A DNA stretch of 64,000 bases from Bacteroidales bacterium (GTDB taxonomy: Bacteria; Bacteroidota; Bacteroidia; Bacteroidales; UBA932): NCBI GenBank assembly GCA_017459075.1, contig JAFUDQ010000006.1, positions 40,974 through 104,973 on the forward strand. Direction: 5' to 3'. Under the pieces are notes generated by a model. That model did not search any database. It worked only from the letters and a program-made list of their open reading frames with translations, and had not been told where the DNA came from. The first letter of the stretch is position 1, and every line of letters begins with the position of its first letter. A program made the translations under genes and the position numbers. Positions 55,825 through 63,398 of this stretch are shown here, piece after piece.

Positions 55825-56589
55825 TCATCCAAGGTCAATACAACGAGTGCGGTCGAATGAATGGTGCTCGCCAGAGAAGACATATCCCAACTGGTTACTG
55901 ACAAACTGCGTTTTGCCAATCAGTTTGTCGATATTCCGGTGGGAGTGACCGTAAATCCAGTACTGAGCTCCGCATTCCTTGATGAAATCATCCTCATCGG
56001 CAACGAAGGCTCCATTGATACGGCTCCCTTTGAAATCAGGAGATGAGAGCTGGAACGACGGCAGGTGGTGCGTCACGATGACCCTATTTGTGGCCTTGGA
56101 CTGATTGACCGTATCCCTTAGGAATGCCATGCAACGCTCGTGCTCCTTGTTGAACAAGTCAAAGGTCAATGGCTTTCCGTCGAAAAGAATCCGATGGAAA
56201 TCTGTCACCCCATACTCGGTTGCAAAGGCATCCTGCAGAGGAACTCGCGCCCACAGAGTGGAAAGAATAAACTCTACGTCTCCGAGATTAACCACGCCAT
56301 TGTAGTACACATTCACATTGGGCCTGACGGAGAAAATCTTCCCGACTGGTAGGGTGGATATGTCGTAGTACTTGTAGAATTCATGGTTGCCCGGAATGAC
56401 CAGCACCTCCTCGAAGTTATCGGCCACAAAGTCCCAGAAAGGATGCGAGACGTAGTTGTCATCGCCCAGATAGCCGATATCTCCGGCAAGCACCAGCACA
56501 TCCCCGACAGGCTCAATGGGATGAGTCTTCAGGAAGCGCCAGTTGTCGGCGAACTCCAGATGGAGGTCGGATGCGTATTGAATCTTCAT
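55825..56589 (-). CDS. Calcineurin-like metallophosphoesterase
   Basis: A 254-residue cytosolic phosphoesterase with the complete metal set: ASDLHLEF (Asp and His), LVLAGDIGY (GD), VIPGNHEFY (GNHE), VTHHLPSF (HH) and YGHSHRN (GxH). The start is the ATG at 56589, which overlaps the stop of the small upstream gene as ATGA and suits translational coupling. A GAACGCCC-containing extension adds four residues and breaks this logic. Its role is unknown. Related small phosphoesterases are often found in defence or mobile regions. Confidence 0.85.
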   Translation of the reverse strand: MKIQYASDLHLEFADNWRFLKTHPIEPVGDVLVLAGDIGYLGDDNYVSHPFWDFVADNFEEVLVIPGNHEFYKYYDISTLPVGKIFSVRPNVNVYYNGVVNLGDVEFILSTLWARVPLQDAFATEYGVTDFHRILFDGKPLTFDLFNKEHERCMAFLRDTVNQSKATNRVIVTHHLPSFQLSSPDFKGSRINGAFVADEDDFIKECGAQYWIYGHSHRNIDKLIGKTQFVSNQLGYVFSGEHHSFDRTRCIDLG

Positions 56590-56738
56590 TGGGCGTTCCA
56601 TGTCGATTCTAACATGAATTCTACTTCTTTATGCACACGAGGATCCTGATCATCTTCGAGGGACAGATACAGGGAAAGCCTGTCCACGATGTCTTTCCCA
56701 ATAGGAGGGTACTTCCAGATTCTGAACTCCCTTTGCAC
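56586..56738 (-). CDS. Small unknown protein coupled to the metallophosphoesterase
   Basis: A 50-residue frame starting at a GTG (56736-56738) or at an in-frame GTG at 56748-56750. The sequence runs QREFRIWKYPPIGKDIVD, then SLYLSLEDDQDPRVHKEVEF, then ends WNAQ. It is acidic and aromatic at both ends and looks like a folded small domain, not random. Its stop overlaps the phosphoesterase ATG (ATGA). A promoter at 56765-56772 sits 15-27 bases upstream, so it has the signals of a real gene. No family is recognised. Confidence 0.55.
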   Translation of the reverse strand: MQREFRIWKYPPIGKDIVDRLSLYLSLEDDQDPRVHKEVEFMLESTWNAQ

Positions 56739-56764
56739 GATTATAAACACTATTTATAACAGTG

Positions 56765-56772
56765 CAAATTTA
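56765..56772 (-). promoter_or_regulatory. Promoter of the small gene and metallophosphoesterase
   Basis: TAAATTTG on the minus strand. Confidence 0.55.
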
Positions 56773-56804
56773 GCGATAATTATTTGTTTTGCAAATCCTG
56801 TATT

Positions 56805-56990
56805 CTATTCTTCGTACAACTTTGCCGCCTCAAGGTGCTGTTTCTTAATCTCGTCGGCCAGCCACTGCGGGCTGAGCACTTTGATAAGCGGGCCTCTGGA
56901 GAGGAGCGGAGTGTAGAAGTCCGGAGTGGGCCGCAGGGTGAGCTCGAAGTGGGCTCCAGCCAGATGTATTCCTGAAAGAGTGCGTAGGTT
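56805..56990 (-). pseudogene. C-terminal remnant of a WYL-domain regulator
   Basis: A roughly 55-residue segment without a start codon. It reads FELTLRPTPDFYTPLLSRGP then VLSPQWLADEIKKQHLEAA, the C-terminal (WCX) extension typical of WYL transcription factors. The HTH and the WYL core are missing. It begins immediately after the thioesterase stop in another frame, so the thioesterase or a deletion has replaced the rest of the gene. Confidence 0.6.
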
Positions 56991-56991
56991 T

Positions 56992-57369
56992 TCATAATTT
57001 CTTGAGCTTTGCCATGAAACGTTCTTTGTCCACAATGAAACGCACGTGAGTGCCTTCGCCAATGAGTTTGTCGGCTTCTTTAGCCGTTACGATGAAGGAG
57101 AGTTTCCTGCCCTCAATCTTGTCCAGAACGGCAGTAGCGGCAACCTCTGCTCCAACGGGAGACGGAGCCAGATGGGTGATGGAGATCATTCCTCCTACCG
57201 TCGTCTCCTCCGGGGAGAGCGACGGAGCCACCGTCAACATGGCGGCATTCTCCATGAGGGCCACCAGCCGGGGTGTGGCCAGCACTTCAAGCTGCCCGGA
57301 GCCTTGCGCGATGGCGGTATCCTCCGGAGCGACGATCTGGAAACTTGTGTGGCTGATTCCTTCAATCAT
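56992..57369 (-). CDS. Thioesterase-family (hot-dog fold) protein
   Basis: A 125-residue hot-dog protein similar to the fluoroacetyl-CoA thioesterase/FlK group. The conserved segments are GSGQLEVLATPRLVALMENA, PSLSPEETTVGGMISITHLA and KLIGEGTHVRFIVDKERF. It could hydrolyse a short acyl-CoA or other thioester. It overlaps nothing but lies 3 bases after a remnant gene and before the WYL remnant, in the leftward run that starts at mcrB. Confidence 0.8.
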   Translation of the reverse strand: MIEGISHTSFQIVAPEDTAIAQGSGQLEVLATPRLVALMENAAMLTVAPSLSPEETTVGGMISITHLAPSPVGAEVAATAVLDKIEGRKLSFIVTAKEADKLIGEGTHVRFIVDKERFMAKLKKL

Positions 57370-57371
57370 AG

Positions 57372-57662
57372 TTATTCCTCCAAATATCTGACTTCCTTGC
57401 CATTCTTCTTGGCATACTCGATTTCCGACCGGGTGCTGGAGCCGATGTAGCCGCCGAGGGTGAGCCGCTTCTGCGCCTCAAGGAACTGCTCCTTGAAGCG
57501 CGTGCTGCCGCAGAGGGTTATTACGGGGTATTTGCCGACCACTGGCTTCTTGTCCCAACGGGTAAACAGCCCCCGGTCATTAATCTCGCGGGCAATCTGC
57601 TCGGTCTTCATTCCGTAGCCGGATGAGGCAAGGACGTACACTATGGCTTCTTCGATCTTCAT
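57372..57662 (-). pseudogene. Chimeric remnant: HARE-HTH-like N-terminus joined to an internally deleted deoxyribosyltransferase-like gene
   Basis: A 96-residue frame from the ATG at 57662, which overlaps the upstream lipoprotein stop (TGATG). Residues 1-45 (KIEEAIVYVLASSGYGMKTE) resemble a HARE-HTH domain. Residues 48-96 carry VITLCGSTRFKEQFLEAQKRLTL joined straight to GGYIGSSTRSEIEYAKKNGK, the first and last segments of nucleoside 2-deoxyribosyltransferase-like proteins. About 50-55 residues in between are absent, although the frame is intact. It may still be translated, but the enzyme core is incomplete. Confidence 0.65.
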
Positions 57663-58000
57663 CACTTCAACTCCTTGATTTCAAGCATTTTCATTGCACG
57701 GGATGCACTCCAGCGGAAGTCTGGTTCAGAGCCGTCATATAGCTTTGAATCAAATTCATCAAGAAAATCAGCCAGTGCTTCATGCACAAGATTGATCCGG
57801 TCGCGATACATGATACGGATGGAATCATTGGCGGTGACGAGGCTGTCAACTTTGGTTTGGAGAGCCATATTGGATTGCTGAAGACTGTCACATTGACGTT
57901 CCAGCTTGCTCAAGCGAACATTGACGTCGCTCCCATTCTGAGAACAGGAGCAGAGAACGAGCATCGCCAAAATAGATATGAGAGTCAGAAGGTTCCTCAT
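57662..58000 (-). CDS. Small coiled-coil lipoprotein
   Basis: A 112-residue protein with a lipoprotein signal (LTLISILAMLVLCSC, lipobox Cys near residue 19). A coiled-coil region follows (VNVRLSKLERQCDSLQQSN, then MALQTKVDSLVTANDSI), and the C-terminus is polar. It starts 2 bases after the exonuclease stop and overlaps the chimeric gene by 3 bases, so it belongs to the McrBC-headed run. The location outside the cytoplasm makes a direct role in restriction unlikely. Confidence 0.65.
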   Translation of the reverse strand: MRNLLTLISILAMLVLCSCSQNGSDVNVRLSKLERQCDSLQQSNMALQTKVDSLVTANDSIRIMYRDRINLVHEALADFLDEFDSKLYDGSEPDFRWSASRAMKMLEIKELK

Positions 58001-58002
58001 AG

Positions 58003-58815
58003 TCAGATGAGTTTACGTCTATAAAGTTCCCAGAAGCATTTGGCCGTTGCCCGGACATCGTTCATGGCATCGTGAGCGCCTTGGAAACCGCACCCGAAGA
58101 GGAAGTCATGCAGTTCGGACAACTTTGGCCATTTATATTCGGCATCAGGATGCACTTCCGTAGCGAACGGCAGCTTGCATAGATCCGTAGTGCCCTCCAT
58201 AGTGCAGTAGCCCGGCCAATAGAGGATATCGTCATCCATCCCGCAACGGGACATATCCGCTGCAACCACATTGGCGTCGAACCAGAGATTGTGGGCGACG
58301 TTCAAGTACGTGCCTTCCAGAACCCTTCTGAACTTCTTCAGCACCTTGTGCAGCGCTTCTCCTTCCGCGAGGGCACGCTGGTGGGAGATTCCATGAATGG
58401 CCGTAGCCTCCGGGGAAATAACAAAGCCTTCCGGGCGGATGATTGTATTCCCAGAAGAAAGCTCATTGCCTTCGTCATCCATCACGAGCCACGCAAGCTG
58501 CACGATGTGCGGCCAATTCTGCGGAGCCCAATGTGCGCTGAATCGGTAATCCGAAGGGAGGCCGTCCGTTTCCGTGTCGAAGAAGAGGATCCGGCTGGGA
58601 AGATAGATGTGGCCGTCATCCTCAACGTTGTACTGAAATTCAATGTCGCGCTCCGGGACAATAATATCTGGAACGACCTCTTCCACAGTCTCGTCATCGT
58701 CTTCCAACTCCAGCCCGGTTTCCGGGTCAAAGTCGGGGCCGATTGCACCTCCGGTGGGATCAATACCGGTGGTGTAATATTCGTCGAAGGCTTCTTGTGT
58801 GTGGTCGCGGGTCAT
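58003..58815 (-). CDS. DEDDh (DnaQ-like) 3'-5' exonuclease with acidic N-terminal extension
   Basis: A 270-residue exonuclease. The first 75 residues are acidic and Gly/Glu-rich (LELEDDDETVEEVVPD). The catalytic motifs follow: DTETDG (Asp80, Glu82), IHGISHQRA, HNLWFDANV (Asp), and HDAMNDV near the C-terminus (His248, Asp253). The full set DEDDh is present, so activity is likely. It starts 1 base after the 101-residue gene, downstream of mcrB and mcrC, so it is probably part of that operon. Confidence 0.88.
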   Translation of the reverse strand: MTRDHTQEAFDEYYTTGIDPTGGAIGPDFDPETGLELEDDDETVEEVVPDIIVPERDIEFQYNVEDDGHIYLPSRILFFDTETDGLPSDYRFSAHWAPQNWPHIVQLAWLVMDDEGNELSSGNTIIRPEGFVISPEATAIHGISHQRALAEGEALHKVLKKFRRVLEGTYLNVAHNLWFDANVVAADMSRCGMDDDILYWPGYCTMEGTTDLCKLPFATEVHPDAEYKWPKLSELHDFLFGCGFQGAHDAMNDVRATAKCFWELYRRKLI

Positions 58816-58816
58816 A

Positions 58817-59122
58817 TTATTCCTCGAAGTTCCGGATTTCTTCCTCTACATCAATATCGATGGTCTTGTTCCCATATACTCCACGTGTGTCTTCGCGCCA
58901 AGGAGCAACCTTGGTGTCAATCTGGCGGAGATACTCCTTGTCAATATCGACATGATGCGCATACGCATAGTTAAGGGCGCTCTTGAGACTAATCTTGTAC
59001 ACGTCTGAATCATCCCGAACAAACTCAATCAAACCCTTACGAAGGATTTCTCGAACTGCAGGAACTTTAGTTTTGAAAAGCTTTGAGCAGTGATGTGTGC
59101 TAATGAGTGTTAATTGTGACAT
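58817..59122 (-). CDS. Unknown 101-residue protein in the McrBC operon
   Basis: I do not recognise this family. The sequence starts MSQLTLISTHHCSKLFKTKV; the segment KVPAVREILRKGLIEFVRDD could form an HTH-like bundle, and the C-terminus is acidic (IDIDVEEEIRNFEE). It lies 6 bases after mcrC and 1 base before the exonuclease. Its consistent spacing suggests a cotranscribed accessory protein. Confidence 0.7.
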   Translation of the reverse strand: MSQLTLISTHHCSKLFKTKVPAVREILRKGLIEFVRDDSDVYKISLKSALNYAYAHHVDIDKEYLRQIDTKVAPWREDTRGVYGNKTIDIDVEEEIRNFEE

Positions 59123-59128
59123 ATGCTG

Positions 59129-60178
59129 TTACTTTTGAAATTCGAGTGATATTGCATCCAGCTGCTTCCTAATCCCATCAAATTCCTGATTCAGATCCAG
59201 CGTGCGTACCATGATGCGGTTGGGGCCGAAGTGAGCGTCGAGGTCGGGAGCGATGGATTCTTGGGTGCGGGCATAGAGGAGCATTCCGGAGACCAGTCCG
59301 GTATTATCCTTGTCCAGATTCTTCACATAGGTAAAGACCTGGTATAGGTTGCCGGAGTGGATGGTCTGCTTGTCAAACTGCTCCTGCATCATCCGGCCAT
59401 AGTACTTGGTATCGATAATGAGCGTCCTCTCGCCCTTGTGCAGGGTAATATCCGTCTTCATGGAAGGCAGGAAATCGATGATGGCCTCTTCCGGATCCGT
59501 GATGTTCCATTGAATGTGATCCGGGTAAGCAGCGAGCTCTTTATGATGCACGCGGTAGTACTCCAAGACGAATTTCTCAAAGAGCCTGTTCATATGGTCG
59601 TCCGAGAAGGTGGCCATCTTGTAGGCCCCGGCCTCTGTGGTCATGAGCATGCCGTCCAGAATGAAGTAGCAGATATTCATCAACATCTTGTAGGTCTGGT
59701 TGTTGCGTTGGAATCGCAGCATGTTCCAGTGAATGTTGAACGGATCTATAACGCTCACTCCATCGAAGAACGGCATCAGGGATTTGAGCTGGTTTTTCCG
59801 CTTTGTAGATACTGTCTTCTCCCGGATTAGAATTCCGGCAGTGGTTTTGAGAATCTGGTTGAAGGTGTTGTCCTCTGAAAGCTCATCAAATTCGCAGGAC
59901 AGAACCTGTCTGCGTTTGACGCGATTCTTGATGGTTTCGTTCAAGTCGAGCTTTCCCCGGAGCACTGATAGTGTGTCGTGGCGCTCGATGTACTCCCGGT
60001 AAAGGCCCTGTTTCAATTGATAAGATATTCCCTTATAGAGAATCTCGGCAAACAGATCCTGAATGTACTCGAAGTCTTCCTTCGAGATCTCATCATAGTT
60101 GTTCTTCCTAAGCTCTTGGAAAGCATAGGAAAGCATATAATAGATGTTCCGGATCAGTATGCCTTTATCGTTAATCAT
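59129..60178 (-). CDS. mcrC: McrC-family nuclease subunit of a modification-dependent restriction system
   Basis: A 349-residue protein. The N-terminal half matches the McrC stalk and linker (ILIRNIYYMLSYAFQEL, then LRGKLDLNETIKNRV). The C-terminal PD-(D/E)xK nuclease has Asp243 in MKTDITL and Asp256-x-Lys258 in LIIDTKYY, all in place. McrC binds the McrB ring and cuts DNA. The start overlaps the mcrB stop by 8 bases. Intact catalytic residues and length suggest a working nuclease. Confidence 0.9.
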   Translation of the reverse strand: MINDKGILIRNIYYMLSYAFQELRKNNYDEISKEDFEYIQDLFAEILYKGISYQLKQGLYREYIERHDTLSVLRGKLDLNETIKNRVKRRQVLSCEFDELSEDNTFNQILKTTAGILIREKTVSTKRKNQLKSLMPFFDGVSVIDPFNIHWNMLRFQRNNQTYKMLMNICYFILDGMLMTTEAGAYKMATFSDDHMNRLFEKFVLEYYRVHHKELAAYPDHIQWNITDPEEAIIDFLPSMKTDITLHKGERTLIIDTKYYGRMMQEQFDKQTIHSGNLYQVFTYVKNLDKDNTGLVSGMLLYARTQESIAPDLDAHFGPNRIMVRTLDLNQEFDGIRKQLDAISLEFQK

Positions 60179-62639
60179 TGAAGATGGAATTGAGTTCGGC
60201 TTCCCACTTCTTTACCTCAGAACGATTATCAAACCAATACTCCTGCAGCATCGGGACAATGTCGTAATTGATAACCTGATGCAGCCAAGCATCGTCTACG
60301 CCATTCTTCTGGCCGCAGAAATAACTGTGGCCAAGCTCAAATCCGGAGCCCAGGGACTCGTCCTTGGCAATGGCCCGGTTGAGTTCTTCCACCTTTTCGA
60401 TTAAGCGGTCGAAACGAGGATTAGCAAGCCCAGCCTGATACTTCTTGAAGCCTTCGGACTGGAATCCGGGACGCATATCGTAGAAGCTGAAACGACGACG
60501 CAGTGCGTAATCAATCATGGCCAGCGACCTATCAGCCGTATTCATCATGCCGATGATGTAGATATTCTTGGGGACAAAGAACTTCTCGTCCTTGTACGCC
60601 AGCGTCAACTTCTCTCCCCGGTAGTCCTTCTCGATGAGCATTAGGAGCTCACCGAAAATCTTGGACAGATTGCCTCGGTTGATCTCGTCAATGATGAAGA
60701 AGTACGGCTTGTCCGGATTATTGGCAGCGCTGATGCAGAACTTGTAGAAGGTTCCTCTCTGGAGCTCGAAGTCAGATCCAGAAGGTTTGTACCCTAATAT
60801 GAAATCCTCGTAGGAATAGTTCTGGTGGAACTGAACCAATTGGACGCGGGACTCATCTTTCTCGCCCATCATCTCAAAGGCCAGTCGCCTTGCACAGAAC
60901 GTCTTACCAACACCAGGTGCGCCCTGCAGGATGATGTTCTTCTTGTTCTTCAGAAGATTCTCAAGCCCGGTAAGGTCGTCTTTGGACATGAACACTTCGT
61001 CGAGGAAATCCTCTTGACCGTATTTCTCGTGGACGACTTCATGACTTGCCCCTTTGTTGGATTCCCGGATAATGTCCATCAATATGACATACTCTTCTTT
61101 CGTTACTTTGAAGAAACTGCCTCGGCCGTTTTGTATAAACTCCAAATTGGCCAGGTCCGGGTTCTCTTTTATAATGGCAAAGGGAATCGGAGTTGTCAGC
61201 GATTCTACTTTTTCAAACCAAATGTTCTTTCCATCATTCTCCTTCGATACGATGGCTAACGCCATGATCTGCTTTGTCGGGGTCGTTTCATAGCAAATGA
61301 CCTTATCTCCGGCCTTGGCCTCTATGAAATTGTGGAAGATTCTTCGCTTTGTGCCATTTTCTGTATAGAGGGTATAATCTTGCTCTTCGCCAATCGGCCA
61401 ATCTGTCATACTCCATACAGCAGGACTGGCGCAAAGCCACCAATAATTGCACTGCTCATCCGGAACAACGCCTCCGGTCACAAGGATGTTCAGGCGCTTG
61501 ACATAATCCGCATACCCAGTTATGTCTGTCAGCGTCTTCATGGCTTGGAATTCCTGCGTATCCCAGTCTCCAACTTCAGTCCAGCGGACTTTGCGTATGT
61601 GCTTGTATTCCTCCCGGCTGTCGTCGAACACATATTCTCCTTCAACGACACCCCGGCCAACGATATGTGTACGGCCTCGCTTCGCAAATACGATGTCGCC
61701 AACCTGAATCTCGTTGATGAACTCCCATGTGGCGAGACTGTCATTCATATAGGAGCCATCCAAACCATAGAGCTGGCGCATTTGTTCGCGCATAGCATCG
61801 CGGCTTTCATATTCGCCAAGGTCTCCCAGTTCCTCCCAGCCGAGAGACATGATGCCTTTCTCTACGCACTCATTCCATTTGCGAGCATTCTCTCCCGGAG
61901 AATACATCCACACATGGGCATCTTTCTGGGCAACGGGCTGTGCCGGAGTCGCTGGCTTATAGAAACGGCTCACGTAGAAGTCGAAGTCCACAACTACGCA
62001 GTTGAGATTCTCATCCTTATAGCAATCCGAGGTCAGAACGGAGTTGAGCATCGGGCGGATGTCCGGATCCTTCTGGATCTCTGTCCGGAGCAGGTCAAAG
62101 AACTCGATGGCCTGTTTGAATCCGGCAGCATCAGCACCTTTACGGACAACGTAGCTGGAATCCAAAGCCCGCGTTGTGGCTCGGATCTCGGAATACTTGT
62201 AGATATAGTATTTCTCCGGATACCTTGCCCAGAGGTAGGTGCTGATGGAATTGAAGTCCTGATAATGCATCTTGTCCGGCCAGTGCTGCTCCCGGATGCG
62301 GTCAGCTTCCTTGCGGAAAGCCATCACACGTCCTTCCAACGGTTTGCTCTCGTCGAACAGATTACGGAACATCTCCCGCACCGTCTCTGGCTCGGACTCA
62401 TACATCCCCTTGACCATTCCACGCGGGAAATGATTCATGGAAGTGAGGAGGTTATCGAAGGTGGCCGTCGCCTCCCAGAACATCGCTAAGAAGTCCGGGG
62501 CATCAATGTCCCAGTGATCTTGGAAGTGCTTCACCGCCTTCCATTTATAAATCTCGTCAGCAATATGCGTCGGGAAGTATTTCTTATACCCGGTGATTAC
62601 TTCCTGCAATTTAGTGCGATTGATGGTTATCATGGTCAT
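60171..62639 (-). CDS. mcrB: McrB-family GTPase with two predicted PUA/EVE-like modified-base reader domains
   Basis: An 822-residue motor subunit. Residues 1-235 form an alpha-helical N-terminal region of no clear match. About 240-385 hold an EVE/PUA-like fold (HVWMYSPGENARKWNE, later RGRTHIVGRGVVEGE). About 398-520 hold a second EVE-like domain (YWWLCASPAVWSMTDWPIGEE, then KVICYETTPTKQI). The AAA+ GTPase has Walker A GAPGVGKT (573-580), Walker B FFIIDE (647-652) and the McrB MNTADRS motif (699-705). EVE domains flip out modified cytosines, so the target may be methylated or hypermodified DNA. An ATG at 62633 is an alternative start. Confidence 0.87.
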   Translation of the reverse strand: MTMITINRTKLQEVITGYKKYFPTHIADEIYKWKAVKHFQDHWDIDAPDFLAMFWEATATFDNLLTSMNHFPRGMVKGMYESEPETVREMFRNLFDESKPLEGRVMAFRKEADRIREQHWPDKMHYQDFNSISTYLWARYPEKYYIYKYSEIRATTRALDSSYVVRKGADAAGFKQAIEFFDLLRTEIQKDPDIRPMLNSVLTSDCYKDENLNCVVVDFDFYVSRFYKPATPAQPVAQKDAHVWMYSPGENARKWNECVEKGIMSLGWEELGDLGEYESRDAMREQMRQLYGLDGSYMNDSLATWEFINEIQVGDIVFAKRGRTHIVGRGVVEGEYVFDDSREEYKHIRKVRWTEVGDWDTQEFQAMKTLTDITGYADYVKRLNILVTGGVVPDEQCNYWWLCASPAVWSMTDWPIGEEQDYTLYTENGTKRRIFHNFIEAKAGDKVICYETTPTKQIMALAIVSKENDGKNIWFEKVESLTTPIPFAIIKENPDLANLEFIQNGRGSFFKVTKEEYVILMDIIRESNKGASHEVVHEKYGQEDFLDEVFMSKDDLTGLENLLKNKKNIILQGAPGVGKTFCARRLAFEMMGEKDESRVQLVQFHQNYSYEDFILGYKPSGSDFELQRGTFYKFCISAANNPDKPYFFIIDEINRGNLSKIFGELLMLIEKDYRGEKLTLAYKDEKFFVPKNIYIIGMMNTADRSLAMIDYALRRRFSFYDMRPGFQSEGFKKYQAGLANPRFDRLIEKVEELNRAIAKDESLGSGFELGHSYFCGQKNGVDDAWLHQVINYDIVPMLQEYWFDNRSEVKKWEAELNSIFND

Positions 62640-62674
62640 TAATCTTAATTCTTTTTAGGATCGGGAACGCTTTG

Positions 62675-62682
62675 CAAATATA
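62675..62682 (-). promoter_or_regulatory. Promoter of the McrBC operon
   Basis: TATATTTG on the minus strand, giving a leader of about 30 bases. Genes downstream to about 57372 are spaced by 6 bases or fewer or overlap, so this could drive seven genes. Confidence 0.65.
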
Positions 62683-62691
62683 ATGTCACAT

Positions 62692-62710
62692 TGTCTCATA
62701 TCGTGGGACA
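62692..62710. promoter_or_regulatory. Candidate operator dyad upstream of mcrB
   Basis: TGTCTCA (62692-62698), five bases, TGGGACA (62704-62710): a dyad with one mismatch, and a third related half-site TGTCACA at 62685-62691. The dyad lies where the -33 region of the mcrB promoter should be, so a bound repressor would silence the restriction operon. Confidence 0.45.
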
Positions 62711-62790
62711 TATTATTCGTATTTCACTTGCTCTCAATCGTGTAAAGTTATAGATTTTTAGCGAGGCTACACAATTTAATTCAAAAAAAT

Positions 62791-63396
62791 ATGATTTACG
62801 GTTACATCAGAGTCAGCAGCGACAAACAGACTGTTGAAAACCAGAGGTTCGAGATTAACAACTTCTGCAACAAAAACTCCATTTTGATTGACGGCTGGAT
62901 TGAGGAAACGATAAGCGGGACAAAGAATTACAACAAGAGAGCGCTTGGGCTGCTATTGAAGCGCGTCCAAAAGGATGATCTTATAATCTGTGCAGAGCTT
63001 TCTCGGCTTGGGAGGAATCTTTTCATGATAATGGAAATCCTAAACATTTGCATGACGAAAGAGTGTAAGGTGTGGACTATCAAGGACAACTATCGTCTTG
63101 GAGAAGATATACAGAGCAAGGTGTTGGCATTTGCCTTTGGGCTTTCAGCAGAGATTGAGCGTAATCTCATTAGTCAAAGAACCAAGGAAGCTCTTGCAAG
63201 GAAAAAAGCTGAAGGAGTAATCCTCGGTCGTCCAAAGGGGCGGTTGAATGCACCGGACAAATACAAACTATCCGGCAAGGAAACCCTTATTAGAGAGCTC
63301 TTGGTGGCAGGAGTATCTAAGAGGAAGATTGCAAAGATATGTAAAGTAGATCGCAACACTCTTGCCCGCTATATGAAAGACAAAATGGCCGAGTAA
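62791..63396 (+). CDS. Serine site-specific recombinase, Mpi/Hin-type DNA invertase
   Basis: A 201-residue serine recombinase. The catalytic Ser9 is in MIYGYIRVSSDKQ, and the region LSRLGRNLFMIMEIL with LAFAFGLSAEIERNLISQRT is the family dimer and E-helix part. The C-terminal Hin-like HTH is at about residues 150-195 (LGRPKGR, then VAGVSKRKIAKICKVDRNTL, cited as parts). Length and motifs match Bacteroides Mpi, which inverts many promoters. It faces away from mcrB and lies 3 bases before a restriction-methylase fragment, suggesting local inversion. Confidence 0.9.
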   Translation: MIYGYIRVSSDKQTVENQRFEINNFCNKNSILIDGWIEETISGTKNYNKRALGLLLKRVQKDDLIICAELSRLGRNLFMIMEILNICMTKECKVWTIKDNYRLGEDIQSKVLAFAFGLSAEIERNLISQRTKEALARKKAEGVILGRPKGRLNAPDKYKLSGKETLIRELLVAGVSKRKIAKICKVDRNTLARYMKDKMAE

Positions 63397-63398
63397 GA

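Noticed and set aside
61332-62489. 385-residue open frame antisense to mcrB
   Set aside because: It mirrors the mcrB codons and has no recognisable domain.
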